Source of the DNA: Brevibacillus formosus
GTDB taxonomy: Bacteria > Bacillota > Bacilli > Brevibacillales > Brevibacillaceae
Direction of reading: 5' to 3'
Length of the DNA: 64,000 nt
Assembly (NCBI RefSeq): GCF_003013405.1
Contig: NZ_PXZL01000023.1
Location: forward strand, 1 to 64,000
Positions 8,026-17,035 of the stretch are shown here, piece after piece. Under the pieces are notes generated by a model. It had not been told where the DNA came from. It saw only the letters and a list, made by a program, of their open reading frames with translations, and did not search any database. Both the position numbers and the translations under genes were made by a program. Position 1 is the first letter of the stretch; each line of letters opens with the position of its first letter.

Positions 8026-10536
8026 ATGGAAGACCAAGAAAAAATACTCGCGTTTATGCGAGAGCAAGCATACCACCCGATGACGGTGCGGGAACTGGAA
8101 GAAGCGTTTGGGATCAAGGATTCTGCCACGTTCAAGGAGCTTGTGAAAACGCTGAATGCACTGGAAGCGAGCGGAGAGGTGATCCGCACCAGAGCGAATC
8201 GGTATGGTGTGCCTGAAAAAATGAATCTGGTACGTGGACGTCTGCAAAGTCATCCGAAGGGCTTCGGATTTGTGATCCCGGAAACACAGGGCGCGGAGGA
8301 CGTATACGTTCATGCGAATGATATGAACGGTGCGTTGCATGGGGATACCGTATTGGTCCGCGTCGAAAAGGAAGCGGGCGGCAATCGTCTGGAAGGGCAA
8401 ATTATTCGGATCGTCGAGCGGGGAATGAAGCAGGTCGTAGGGACGTTCAAGGACGAGACGTATTACGCGTTTGTCATTCCCGACGAAAAGCGGCTCGGCA
8501 AGGATATTTTTATTCCAAAAGAAGCCTATAACGGTGCTGTGGATGGTCACAAGGTAGTCGTGAACATCGTTCGCTACCCAGAGGGGCGAGTGAATCCTGA
8601 GGGTGAGGTCGTCGAGATTCTCGGCCATAAGAACGATCCGGGCGTCGATATCCTGTCGATCATCCGCAAGTTCAACTTGCCAGAAGCTTTTCCAGAAGAC
8701 GTGTTAGCAGAGGCTGAGGCAGCACCAGATGAGATTTCCGAGGAGGAGATCAGCGGTCGTCGTGACTTGCGTGACCGGATGATGGTTACGATCGACGGTG
8801 CAGATGCCAAAGACTTGGACGATGCCGTTTCCCTGGAGAGGCTGCCAAATGGAAACCTAAGACTCGGCGTGCATATCGCTGACGTCAGCTACTATGTTCG
8901 TGAAAAGTCTCAGCTGGACAATGAGGCGTATCGTCGCGGTACCAGTGTCTACTTAGTTGACCGCGTTATCCCGATGCTGCCACATCGCTTGTCCAACGGC
9001 ATATGCAGTCTCAATCCGCAGGTAGATCGATTGACGATTTCCTGCGATATGGAGATGGATGCGAACGGAAACACCGTTAAGTACGATATCTTTTTGAGCG
9101 TGATTCGTACAGATGAGCGCATGACGTATGCAGATGTACGCAGTATTTTGGAAGACAAGGACGAAGCCTTGACCCAAAAGTACAGCAGACTCGTCCCGAT
9201 GTTCGAGGATATGAAAGAGCTGGCCTTGAAGCTGCGTAAAAAACGGATGCAGCGCGGCGCTATTGACTTCGACTTCCGTGAAGCGAAAATTTACGTCGAT
9301 GAAGAGGGGACTCCTACGGAAATCGGCTTCCGTACCAGATCGATTGCAGAGCAGATCATCGAGGAGTTCATGTTGGCTGCCAATGAAACGGTGGCGGAGC
9401 ATTTCCACTGGATGAAGCAACCGTTCATGTACCGGATTCACGAAGACCCGAACGCTGAAAAGCTCATGGCCTTCATGGAGTTCATCACGAATTTTGGCTA
9501 CTCAATTCGCGGGAAGGGCAATTCTGTCCATCCACGTGCGTTGCAGCAGTTGCTGGAAGAGGTAAAAGGAACGCCGGAAGAAATTATTATCAGCACCGTC
9601 ATGCTGCGTTCGATGAAGCAAGCGCGCTACGACGCGGAAAGTCTGGGGCATTACGGCTTGTCTACCGAGTTTTATACCCATTTTACTTCACCGATTCGCC
9701 GTTATCCCGACTTAATCGTCCATCGCCGCATTCGCGAATGGATCGAGCTAGGGAATCAAATATCAGAAAAACGTCTGGAGTACTGGGCAGAGCAAATGCC
9801 AGTAATCGCGGAGCATGCGTCACAGCGTGAGCGGTTGGCTGTCGATGCCGAGCGTGAAACAGACGATCTGAAAAAAGCAGAGTTCATGCTTGAGCGAGTG
9901 GGAGAAGAATTCGAAGGCGTCATCTCCAGCGTCACTTCGTTTGGGATTTTCGTCGAGCTGCCTAATACCATTGAAGGCTTGGTGCACGTCAGCTTTTTAA
10001 CCGACGACTACTATCATTACCATGAGAAAATGTTTGCGCTGGTCGGTGAGCGTACAGGCAAGCAGTATCGGATCGGGGACGTCGTCGAGGTACGTGTAGC
10101 GAATGTCAACGTGGATGAACGCACCATCGACTTCGAAATCGTCGGGATGCCAAAGGCTGGCTTCCGCGGCAGCCGTGAGCGTACGCCTCGCGTAATAGAT
10201 GGTCGCGGTGGAGATCGTAAGCCGACACGTGGCAAACAAGATCGTTCACGCGCAGGCCGTGCAGATCGTCCTGGCAAACCAGATCGCCAAAAGGATAAAA
10301 AGCATCCGGCGGAAATCCGTCAGAAATACAAGGATCGCCGCAAAGCGGAGGGGAACAAACCTCCTCGCCGTGCTGGATCGGGCAAACCATCGAGTGGTGA
10401 AGAAGTGCTGCCAATTGGTGCAGGAGAAGGAGATACCTCAGCGAAACGTCAGAAGGGATTCTGGGAGGATCTCGTTAAGTCCAAGAAAAAGAACCGCAAA
10501 AATGTAGCCAGTCAGGCGAAACGGAAACGCCGTTAA
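8026..10536 (+). CDS. rnr: Ribonuclease R
   Basis: This 836-residue 3'-5' exoribonuclease degrades structured RNA and acts in trans-translation quality control. Domains in order: N-terminal helix-turn-helix (1-70), cold-shock OB domains (about 70-230), RNB catalytic domain with the acidic cluster D257GADAKDLDD (about 235-580), S1 domain beginning [15 protein letters not shown] (about 630-710), and a Lys/Arg-rich tail (720-836) typical of RNase R and involved in ribosome/tmRNA association. AAAGGAGG precedes the ATG. Its position next to smpB and ssrA matches its function on tmRNA-released mRNA. Confidence 0.97.
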   Translation: MEDQEKILAFMREQAYHPMTVRELEEAFGIKDSATFKELVKTLNALEASGEVIRTRANRYGVPEKMNLVRGRLQSHPKGFGFVIPETQGAEDVYVHANDMNGALHGDTVLVRVEKEAGGNRLEGQIIRIVERGMKQVVGTFKDETYYAFVIPDEKRLGKDIFIPKEAYNGAVDGHKVVVNIVRYPEGRVNPEGEVVEILGHKNDPGVDILSIIRKFNLPEAFPEDVLAEAEAAPDEISEEEISGRRDLRDRMMVTIDGADAKDLDDAVSLERLPNGNLRLGVHIADVSYYVREKSQLDNEAYRRGTSVYLVDRVIPMLPHRLSNGICSLNPQVDRLTISCDMEMDANGNTVKYDIFLSVIRTDERMTYADVRSILEDKDEALTQKYSRLVPMFEDMKELALKLRKKRMQRGAIDFDFREAKIYVDEEGTPTEIGFRTRSIAEQIIEEFMLAANETVAEHFHWMKQPFMYRIHEDPNAEKLMAFMEFITNFGYSIRGKGNSVHPRALQQLLEEVKGTPEEIIISTVMLRSMKQARYDAESLGHYGLSTEFYTHFTSPIRRYPDLIVHRRIREWIELGNQISEKRLEYWAEQMPVIAEHASQRERLAVDAERETDDLKKAEFMLERVGEEFEGVISSVTSFGIFVELPNTIEGLVHVSFLTDDYYHYHEKMFALVGERTGKQYRIGDVVEVRVANVNVDERTIDFEIVGMPKAGFRGSRERTPRVIDGRGGDRKPTRGKQDRSRAGRADRPGKPDRQKDKKHPAEIRQKYKDRRKAEGNKPPRRAGSGKPSSGEEVLPIGAGEGDTSAKRQKGFWEDLVKSKKKNRKNVASQAKRKRR

Positions 10537-10547
10537 ACAGTTGTTTA

Positions 10548-10592
10548 AACCCCGAAAAGTACGCGGAACGATCCGTTTCCCTTTTCGGGGTT
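10548..10592 (+). terminator. Hairpin after rnr, probable terminator
   Basis: The 12-bp perfect stem AACCCCGAAAAG/CTTTTCGGGGTT has a 21-nt loop. The following GGCTATTT is a poor U-tract, so termination may be partial. Confidence 0.6.
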
Positions 10593-10614
10593 GGCTATTT
10601 ACCGGGTAAATGAC

Positions 10615-10643
10615 TTGCCACAATGATCAAAATTTGCTAGACT
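10615..10643 (+). promoter_or_regulatory. Probable sigma-A promoter of smpB
   Basis: TTGCCA and TAGACT are separated by 17 bp, about 40 bp before the smpB start. Confidence 0.5.
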
Positions 10644-10684
10644 AACTGGTACGAAACGCAGTACGTACAAGTGAGGTGATCTCC

Positions 10685-11158
10685 ATGTCAAAAGATAAGG
10701 CCGGAACCAAGACAATCGCCCAAAACCGAAAAGCGCGCCACGATTACCACATCGAGCAAGTATACGAGGCAGGCATTGAGCTGACCGGTACGGAGATCAA
10801 GTCCGTGCGTGCGGCGCGTGTCCAGCTCAAGGACAGCTTCGCTCGTGTGCAGAATGGCGAATTGCTTCTGTACAATGTGCACATCAGTCCGTACGAGCAG
10901 GGAAATCGCTTTAACCATGAGCCAGAGCGGACTCGCAAGCTGTTGATGCGCCGCTTGGAAATCCTCAAGCTCAATGGTTTGATTCGCGAAAGAGGGTACT
11001 CGCTGATCCCGCTCAGCATTTATTTGAAGGGCGGCTGGGCCAAGGTCGAGCTCGCACTTGTCAAAGGGAAAAAGAACTACGACAAGCGTGAAGACCTCAA
11101 GAAAAAAGAGTCTGCGCGAGATATCGAGCGTGCTCTGCGCGAACGCCAAAAAGGTTGA
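10685..11158 (+). CDS. smpB: SsrA-binding protein SmpB
   Basis: This 157-residue protein is the obligate tmRNA partner that places tmRNA in stalled ribosomes. Family motifs visible: [20 protein letters not shown] (start), [18 protein letters not shown], the [11 protein letters not shown] loop, and the basic C-terminal tail [14 protein letters not shown] then RDIERALRE. The ATG is set after GAGGTG; an in-frame GTG lies within that ribosome site and is rejected. The tmRNA gene follows about 150 bp downstream. Confidence 0.97.
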   Translation: MSKDKAGTKTIAQNRKARHDYHIEQVYEAGIELTGTEIKSVRAARVQLKDSFARVQNGELLLYNVHISPYEQGNRFNHEPERTRKLLMRRLEILKLNGLIRERGYSLIPLSIYLKGGWAKVELALVKGKKNYDKREDLKKKESARDIERALRERQKG

Positions 11159-11193
11159 TTGGATTGCACTGGCAGGCTTGGCAGCAATCAACG

Positions 11194-11223
11194 TTGAGTT
11201 TTAGTTGTCGCCTGTGCTATATT
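11194..11223 (+). promoter_or_regulatory. Weak candidate promoter upstream of ssrA
   Basis: TTGAGT-N18-TATATT is the best sigma-A-like pair between smpB and the tmRNA. If used, transcription would cross the hairpin at 11260 before the mature tmRNA. Confidence 0.3.
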
Positions 11224-11259
11224 TAATAAGCACCAACAAGCCAATACACTGTTTAATAT

Positions 11260-11300
11260 AGTCTAGGTGTGGATTTAATGGCTCTTCACCTAGACTTTTT
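11260..11300 (+). terminator. Terminator-like hairpin directly upstream of tmRNA
   Basis: The 10-bp perfect stem AGTCTAGGTG/CACCTAGACT with a 17-nt loop is followed by TTTTCTC. It ends only about 12 bases before the tmRNA 5' end. It may end smpB transcripts or be a processed part of the tmRNA precursor. Confidence 0.65.
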
Positions 11301-11311
11301 CTCACCTACCT

Positions 11312-11667
11312 GGGGGCGTTCTGGATTCGACGGGGATGGTAGAGCATGAGAAGCGAGCCGGGGGGCTGCGGACCTCGTCAACAACGCGGAACGCCATTAA
11401 CTGGCAACAAACAACTTTCTCTCGCTGCTTAATAACCAGTGAGGCGCTACCATTCCATCGCCCATGTGGCATGACTAGCGCTCAACTTTAGTGGGATACG
11501 CCGGAGGCTTCCGCCTGGAGCCGAAGGAAGAAGATCAATCAGGCTAGGTAACGGGTCAGCGCGTCACTCCGCGAATCCGGTACCGAAATTTAAATGAGTG
11601 ACTGCGCTCGGAGATGCTCATGTATCGCTGTTTTCGGACGGGGGTTCGAATCCCCCCGCCTCCACCA
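11312..11667 (+). ncRNA. ssrA: tmRNA (SsrA)
   Basis: The 5' end GGGGGCGTTCTGGATTCGAC and the 3' end GGGTTCGAATCCCCCCGCC followed by TCCACCA pair as the alanine-tRNA-like domain with encoded CCA. Total length is 356 nt, normal for Bacillales. The molecule rescues stalled ribosomes with SmpB and tags the nascent chain. Downstream lie diverged partial copies of this gene, showing that its 3' end has served as an integration site. Confidence 0.97.
11403..11435 (+). other. tmRNA tag reading frame
   Basis: The resume codon GGC starts the frame GNKQLSLAA, ended by two TAA codons. With the alanine from charged tmRNA the tag is A-GNKQLSLAA, ending in the LAA degron recognised by ClpXP-type proteases. 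Confidence 0.9.
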
Positions 11668-11681
11668 AAATACATAAAGTG

Positions 11682-11709
11682 AAGCCACCTGATGAGGGTG
11701 GCTTTTTTA
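11682..11709 (+). terminator. tmRNA terminator
   Basis: The stem AAGCCACC/GGTGGCTT with loop TGATGAG is followed by a T-tract. The same hairpin recurs near 50006, and a variant lies after the tmRNA relic at 15351. Confidence 0.9.
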
Positions 11710-11917
11710 CTTTGAAATTAAAACTGCGGTGTTGTGAATGGTCACGGATTAATATTCAATTGCGTAAACTTATTGTAATTAATGACATTTACCGTTGATA
11801 TCGAAGGATTTTAGAATTTCTTGCGGAAATTTTAAAGTAATTTGGATTAGAATATAAAAATGATAGGTAATTTATAATTTTTACATATATTTAAAATGGA
11901 TTAAAGGGGGAATTGGA

Positions 11918-12673
11918 ATGGAGAAGACTATAAGGAATACACCAATTGACAATTTGATTAAATTCCTAAATTCGGTAAAATCCTTCAACGATAGAGGAGA
12001 TGTGAGAAAAAATTTAATTGAGCAGGGGATTAGCGTAGGGGATTCATTTTGTATTGTTCTAAAAATAGAGAAAAAGGAACTTTTCAATACGTTAAGTGGA
12101 TATTTACAGTTGATCACCTTAATCAAGAGCCAAGTTGAAATGAATTTTAAAAATAACGATAGATATCTTGCTCAACTAGAAGATGTAGAAAAAGCTCTTA
12201 TCAGTGTAGGATTAGATAATGATATTACAGTGTTTAAAAAATATTTAACAGAAAAAGTAATAACTACACTCGAATTATGTGCTGACGGTCTCGCAGAAAA
12301 AGAGGATATAAATATTGTACCAAACGATGTCTTGGATAATATTGAAGATGATATTATTGACATGAAAAAGATTTTAGAACATTCAAAACTACCTAAGTCC
12401 GTTATTCTGGTGTTATTACAAAAGTTAGACGAGGTAGAAAATGCTATTAGACAGTACAAACGCTGGGGTATTAACGATTTTGATAGAGTTTATGACTCAT
12501 TATTAGGTGGACTTTATAAGAATAGAAAGGAAATTAATCTAGAAGAAAACAAGAGCCTAATTGAAAAAATGAATTCTTTCATGCTGTCATTACTAACAAC
12601 TACTAAAACAAGTAAAGAAATATTAGATACAACAAAACAATTAAGAGATACTGTAATTAGATTTTTGGAATAA
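11918..12673 (+). CDS. Hypothetical helical protein in ssrA islet
   Basis: This 251-residue protein is not recognised. It is predicted mostly alpha-helical, charged and soluble, with no signal peptide, membrane segment or catalytic motif that I can identify. AAAGGGGG lies before the ATG. Codon use is strongly AT-rich compared with the surrounding chromosome (many ATA, TTA and AAT codons), which together with its place between the tmRNA and a decayed tmRNA copy indicates horizontal transfer. A role as accessory or defence cargo is possible but unsupported by a motif. Confidence 0.6.
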   Translation: MEKTIRNTPIDNLIKFLNSVKSFNDRGDVRKNLIEQGISVGDSFCIVLKIEKKELFNTLSGYLQLITLIKSQVEMNFKNNDRYLAQLEDVEKALISVGLDNDITVFKKYLTEKVITTLELCADGLAEKEDINIVPNDVLDNIEDDIIDMKKILEHSKLPKSVILVLLQKLDEVENAIRQYKRWGINDFDRVYDSLLGGLYKNRKEINLEENKSLIEKMNSFMLSLLTTTKTSKEILDTTKQLRDTVIRFLE

Positions 12674-12711
12674 TATATACGAATCGAAGAGAATTAAGGT
12701 GAATTTTGATT

Positions 12712-12910
12712 GTACTAAATGGCATACGCTGGAGACTTCCACTTGGTGCCAAAGGAAAAAGCCAAAGCGGATTAGGTACTAGGTTAGCGGGTATTATGTC
12801 AATCAGATCCAAAATTAAATGAGTGACTGTTGCTCAAATATGGTCATATATCTCTGTGTTACCCCTGTGGGGCTCTTCGGTAGGACGAGGGTGCGAATCC
12901 CTGCCTTTAC
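12712..12910 (+). pseudogene. Diverged partial tmRNA copy 1 (3' half)
   Basis: The stretch aligns with the tmRNA from about 11490 to its 3' end. Matching blocks include ATACGCTGGAG, GATTAGGTA, AAATTAAATGAGTGACTG and CAAAATACATA (the last matches tmRNA 3' flank). An insertion of about 20 nt (CCCCTGTGGGG region) interrupts the tRNA-like part, and the 3' end reads CTGCCTTTACAA instead of CCGCCTCCACCA. It is non-functional and marks an old integration boundary. A short stem-loop follows at about 12930-12953. Confidence 0.75.
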
Positions 12911-13096
12911 AAAATACATAACATTATACACCACTCGGTAAGAGTGGTATTTTTGCTTGTAAATCATCATGAGTTTTTAGGATTATGGAAAAATAATAAT
13001 GGTATCCTAGCTTAACTAAATAACCCTTTTTATCCCATTAGTGGTTTTTGTTATAATGTAAATAAAGTATTTACTGGGAGAAGGAGACAAACTTAT

Positions 13097-13810
13097 ATGG
13101 GAGATACATATAGCAAGTTGGCGCAAAAAAGTGCTTACCAGAAGGAAAAAAGTGATTGTCCTGAAAAGAAACTCACATCAACAGCTTAGAAGTGCTTTAT
13201 TAAATGCGAAAGCATCTTTAGAGATTGAGAGGCCTTTTTTACTCCCGAGGAATATCGTTTATTGTTATAACGTACGGATGGCAAAATGCATTTGAACGGA
13301 TAGTAACTGTCAAGCGGTTAAATGTTTTGTATCTGAGAACCTTAAAAGGGAAGTTTGGTAAAAAGTACTTATGTGATATCCATGTGTTAATACTTGGATA
13401 TATTTACCACTCCGCTATAAAGATGTGGGACGAAGATATCTCCAAAGAGAATTTTCACTTTACTACAGCAAGATTTTACATGGGTAAACCCGATGAGTTG
13501 TTAAATAAATTGAAGCAAAAGCGTTTTCTGAAAGAATTATCTTTTGATCATTTTGTCGACAGGCTAACTTACTATCTCATGGAGCTAAACGTCCTTCCAT
13601 TTCGGGAAAGGAACGGTCGAGTTCCAGAGTGAATTTATTCGGTGCTTGGCTTTACAAGCAGGATATCAGATCAAATGGACAAAAGTTGAAGGTCCAAGAT
13701 CATTAAAGCAATTATTCTTTCAAATCTGTAAGAAAAGATATTGCGATGTAATTTTTGGAATAGATAACCAATATATTTGTTTGAACATTAAGTCTACAAT
13801 ATTTGACTAA
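13097..13810 (+). pseudogene. Broken Fic-domain (Fido) gene
   Basis: An AAGGAG site and ATG begin a frame that stops after 30 codons. The reading continues in shifted frames: residues such as IHVLILGYIYHSA, DEDISKENFHF and SFDHFVDRLTYYLMELN, then (after a further frameshift near 13631) EFIRCLALQAGYQIKW up to a TAA at 13808. These follow the order of a Fic AMP-transferase. The Fic core HPFxxGNGR is here L-PFRERNGR: the catalytic His codon is deleted and Gly is Arg. Fic proteins are commonly toxins or effectors, so this is likely dead island cargo. The base composition is AT-rich like its neighbours. Confidence 0.75.
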
Positions 13811-13971
13811 CAGAAATATATGTTTTGTTAGATAAGGGAGACTAAGTTATATAGGTCAAACTAATATTAAATAAGTTTGAAAATCAAAACTAAATATTTC
13901 CACATAAGGTAAATTCACATGATGAATATATCAGGTACTGATAATAAGATTAGTGTGGAGGTATAATTAAT

Positions 13972-15150
13972 TTGAGAGAAACATTAATAAAAAATGTTAA
14001 GACTCTAGGAATATTCTCAGTAATACTTATTCACAATACATGCAGGACTCTTTTAGGAGACGAAGAAGATGAGAACTCGTTATTAGATACTGTAATGAAG
14101 GCAGGTGATGGAATACGGATAATATCTGTTTCAATTGGAATAAAGGTAGAATTACGAGATTTTTTAGTTGGGGAATATCAGTTTGATTATAAGAAACCAA
14201 TTACAACCTTAATTAGTTGTTGCATTTTTAATGACCCGATATCTTCTAAAATTAAAGATATACATGGTTCGTTCATGGCTAATGTCTATACGATTACACA
14301 ACATGCAGTACTTGCGAATATAGTTCTTCAATTTTTATTAAAAATAAGTGATTCACGAGAAGTTTCTGAGAAACGAAAAGATAAAATTAAATTAGAACGA
14401 GAAAATGCTGAGGAATTTATAAACCATTTTATTTTGTTGTTTATTGACCTAAAAGAGCAATTTAAAGTGAATTATCCAGACATGTACAATAACCTTGTGA
14501 ATTTAGAAGAGTATGTAGAACAAGATAAGGTTTCTAAGTTGGACTATAAAAATATCTATGGAATACTGAATGGATTTATGGAAGGAGTTTATGTTGATCT
14601 ATCTGAAATATATGAGAGAAAAAAGAGAGCCCAAGCCTTATTAGTAGAATTAAAGAGGTGTAAACCAGGAAAACAGGAATGGATGGATTACGAACGAATT
14701 GGGATTCAAATTTTAGAATTTTTATTTTTACCCCGTTTCAAAATTATTATAAAGCAATCAAGAACAGAGAATGGGGATACAAGAAGAGATGCGGTTATTT
14801 CTAATAACCAGTCAATGGGATTTTGGGGTATGATAAATTCAGAATTCGATAGTAAGCATATCATATGTGAATTTAAGAACTATGCTACTAATGTTAATGG
14901 TGATCAGTTGAATCAACTTAGAATGTATTTATTAAAGCCTACTATAGGAAGATTTGGATTATTATTTTTACGAAACAAACCTACTAAAAGGCTACTACAG
15001 GCAAGAAAAAGAATATATGAAGAGTCTAAAATACTTATACTAATTATTGATGATGAACTAGTAGAAAAAATGATAAATTATCGAGTATACACTGAGTATC
15101 CAGAGGAAATTTTAGAAGAATTAAAAAATGACTTTGAGTTATCATATTAG
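13972..15150 (+). CDS. PD-(D/E)xK nuclease-like protein of ssrA islet
   Basis: This 392-residue protein has a helical N-terminal part (about 1-220) and a C-terminal domain with restriction-endonuclease features: a Glu in DYERIGIQILE, Asp273 in RRDAVIS, then Glu300-Phe-Lys302 in ICEFKNYA, followed by NQLRMYL and a late strand ILILIIDDE. That order (E...D...ExK, then a helix) is the PD-(D/E)xK pattern. The TTG start follows GTGGAGGT. It lies between two tmRNA relics in AT-rich DNA, so it is probably transferred defence or mobile-element cargo. I do not recognise the family; function is inferred from the motif only. Confidence 0.65.
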   Translation: MRETLIKNVKTLGIFSVILIHNTCRTLLGDEEDENSLLDTVMKAGDGIRIISVSIGIKVELRDFLVGEYQFDYKKPITTLISCCIFNDPISSKIKDIHGSFMANVYTITQHAVLANIVLQFLLKISDSREVSEKRKDKIKLERENAEEFINHFILLFIDLKEQFKVNYPDMYNNLVNLEEYVEQDKVSKLDYKNIYGILNGFMEGVYVDLSEIYERKKRAQALLVELKRCKPGKQEWMDYERIGIQILEFLFLPRFKIIIKQSRTENGDTRRDAVISNNQSMGFWGMINSEFDSKHIICEFKNYATNVNGDQLNQLRMYLLKPTIGRFGLLFLRNKPTKRLLQARKRIYEESKILILIIDDELVEKMINYRVYTEYPEEILEELKNDFELSY

Positions 15151-15259
15151 TATTGATTTGCCTAAGTACAATTGATTCCTATATATTGCTGAATTATTAA
15201 AAATTCGATCTATAAGGGAGTCTTACCAGGTTTCTTACTAGTGTGTCACAGATCGAAAA

Positions 15260-15378
15260 TGGAAATTGTTTAAATGATGGCACTCGGATTTGTGCATATA
15301 TCGCTGGTTTTGGACGGGGGCTTAATCCCCCGTCTCCACCAAATATATAAAGATGCCACCTTATGAGGGTAGTTTTTT
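15260..15378 (+). pseudogene. Diverged partial tmRNA copy 2 with its terminator
   Basis: The 80 nt up to the CCA at 15337-15339 match the tmRNA 3' end (AAATGA...CTCGGA...ATATCGCTG, GGACGGGGG..., and TCTCCACCAAA). The similarity continues into the flank, including the GCCACC...GGGTAG terminator and T-tract. Because the flank is conserved too, this is probably the displaced original ssrA 3' end and thus the right border of the islet. Confidence 0.8.
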
Positions 15379-15632
15379 TCGTTTATGGGGGAAGGCTCGC
15401 TATACATTGAGGTGTAGGAAGAGCGATATTACAAGCTTTTGCTATCTTACATCAGAAAATATAAGACGATGACTGTGGAGCGAGAAACTGGTTAACGACT
15501 TGAATATACAACAGACTCACTAAGTAGAAACCCCATAAATCACAGCGACGACCCTTTCCCCAATTTCTGGATGCATGTTCTTTCCCTTATGCTAAACTAA
15601 AAGAATACTCCCAAAACCAAAGGAGCACCACC
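15379..15632. other. Gene-free stretch after the islet border
   Basis: No reading frame, RNA fold or clear repeat was seen here. It separates the tmRNA relic from the next chromosomal gene. Confidence 0.4.
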
Positions 15633-16277
15633 ATGTCTTCCACTCTACGTAACCTACTAACCATGATCCTCCTCGGAGCCGCAGGTGGCATAACGATCTT
15701 CTTCCTAGACATAGAACCTACGCCTATGGTATGGATCACCTTTTTCCTGATCGCTTTCGTCATTCTCATCGGCAAAGACCTGTACATTTTTAAATTCAGC
15801 AGCAACATGAATACAGTTGAACGCTACGTCAAAAATTCAAAACAACCTTACTATCGTTTCTTGTACGCCTATCTACACGACAACGAAGCGGAAGCCGAGA
15901 AGGAACTAGTAAAACTCACATCCGATAAACTTCGCGCCTATATCACCGTAGTGGTAGAACTCCATCGCGACAACTACGATCTGGTAGAAAATGCACTCGG
16001 CAAAATTGATTCATCAGAGCATCGACACTATTACTCCGCACATTTAGCACTCCTAAAAAACAACCAAGATGACTACAACCAACACCGCTCCGCGATCAAA
16101 AACCGTATCTACCAGTTGTTACTAGATGCTGAAGTGGCCTATCACCAAGGAAACATGGCAGAAGCAGAACAATACGGTCAACTAGCCATTGCTAAATCCA
16201 AGGGCGTACAAAAATATTTGCTGATCAAGACACTTGAAAAAAGCAAACGCAGTCAGCATAGGAACTCATACTTCTAG
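15633..16277 (+). CDS. Membrane protein with tetratricopeptide-like cytoplasmic part
   Basis: This 214-residue protein starts with two membrane helices (about 8-26 and 31-50) and continues as a charged helical domain with A-E-A-E-x-E-L-x-K-L and Q-G-N-M-A-E-A-E-Q-Y-G-Q-L-A repeats resembling TPR motifs. AAAGGAG precedes the ATG. No specific family is recognised. It is a single gene ending at a bidirectional terminator. Its composition is closer to the chromosome than to the islet, but a further tmRNA fragment lies just past it. Confidence 0.7.
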   Translation: MSSTLRNLLTMILLGAAGGITIFFLDIEPTPMVWITFFLIAFVILIGKDLYIFKFSSNMNTVERYVKNSKQPYYRFLYAYLHDNEAEAEKELVKLTSDKLRAYITVVVELHRDNYDLVENALGKIDSSEHRHYYSAHLALLKNNQDDYNQHRSAIKNRIYQLLLDAEVAYHQGNMAEAEQYGQLAIAKSKGVQKYLLIKTLEKSKRSQHRNSYF

Positions 16278-16336
16278 GTTACTTCCTCGTTCTTTTTTTG
16301 ATTCGGGGAGGGAAAGCTGTGTCTCACGAATATAAA

Positions 16337-16372
16337 AAGGACTGTCCCGATTCAACGATCGAGACAGTCCTT
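16337..16372. terminator. Bidirectional terminator
   Basis: AAGGACTGTC pairs with GACAGTCCTT, with inner pairing of CGAT/ATCG. It lies between convergent genes. Confidence 0.8.
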
Positions 16373-16376
16373 CTTT

Positions 16377-16412
16377 GCGCTACCACTCCATCACTCATGT
16401 GGCTTGATTAAG
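16377..16412 (+). pseudogene. Internal tmRNA fragment (pseudoknot region)
   Basis: GCGCTACCACTCCATCACTC and the following CATGTGGCTTGATTA match tmRNA 11444-11477 at 29 of 34 positions. The piece comes from the middle of the tmRNA, directly before the part preserved in copy 1. Confidence 0.6.
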
Positions 16413-16417
16413 CAAGC

Positions 16418-17035
16418 CTATTTCTTCAATATAGCCGACTCGACAATAACAAAATTAAGAATAAGCCCAGCCCAAATGTTTACATTCAATACCTCTCCAA
16501 TAACGGTTTCCATACCATGCGGAAGAGAAAAATTGTGAAGAATAAGGTACAAAAGTAGTAATACTGGCACCAACAGACGCGCACTCACAGCAACCAATGT
16601 CATTCCAAGGATCATCCATTTTCGGTGTTCCTCATATTGCCTGTTGATGGCGGTACGATACCCTTTCCAGCAAATAAACAGCCAAGCCAAAGATAGGATA
16701 AGGAAGCTTGTTGCCTTCATGAAATCTTCTGCATAAAAGATAGTCCCTAAAGAGAGGAGTCCACTAATAAACACACTGTACACATAAACTCTCCCAAGAA
16801 AACGATGGATTCTTGGTTTCTTCAGGCGAATTCGGTCGACAAACTGGAAAAAGCCAGTGAGAAGAGCAATGAAAGCAGAAACGATATGAGCAACTAATAA
16901 AGGATATTGAAGAGAACCGGAAATAATCGTGATTCGACTGTTTGCAGGATCAAATGTTAAATAGGGAGCCATAAATGGAACGATAACCACTAGGGATACA
17001 AGAAATAACGCCCACCAAATTTTAGGAAGTTTCAT
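16418..17035 (-). CDS. DUF2306-like membrane protein
   Basis: This 205-residue integral membrane protein has about six hydrophobic helices. The conserved pair of His-containing motifs, K-P-R-I-H-R-F-L-G-R-V-Y-V (about residue 75) and E-E-H-R-K-W-M (about 138), is typical of the DUF2306 family, whose function is unknown but which suggests haem or metal ligation in the membrane. Its start overlaps the end of the upstream small membrane gene by 14 bases, so the two are co-expressed. Confidence 0.7.
   Translation of the reverse strand: MKLPKIWWALFLVSLVVIVPFMAPYLTFDPANSRITIISGSLQYPLLVAHIVSAFIALLTGFFQFVDRIRLKKPRIHRFLGRVYVYSVFISGLLSLGTIFYAEDFMKATSFLILSLAWLFICWKGYRTAINRQYEEHRKWMILGMTLVAVSARLLVPVLLLLYLILHNFSLPHGMETVIGEVLNVNIWAGLILNFVIVESAILKK

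Noticed and set aside
11598..11798. 66-codon frame across the tmRNA 3' end
   Set aside because: It overlaps the mature tmRNA and its terminator and has no ribosome site.
11668..16412. Integrase or recombinase gene in the ssrA islet
   Set aside because: No frame on either strand shows a tyrosine or serine recombinase motif; the mobilising gene appears to be gone.
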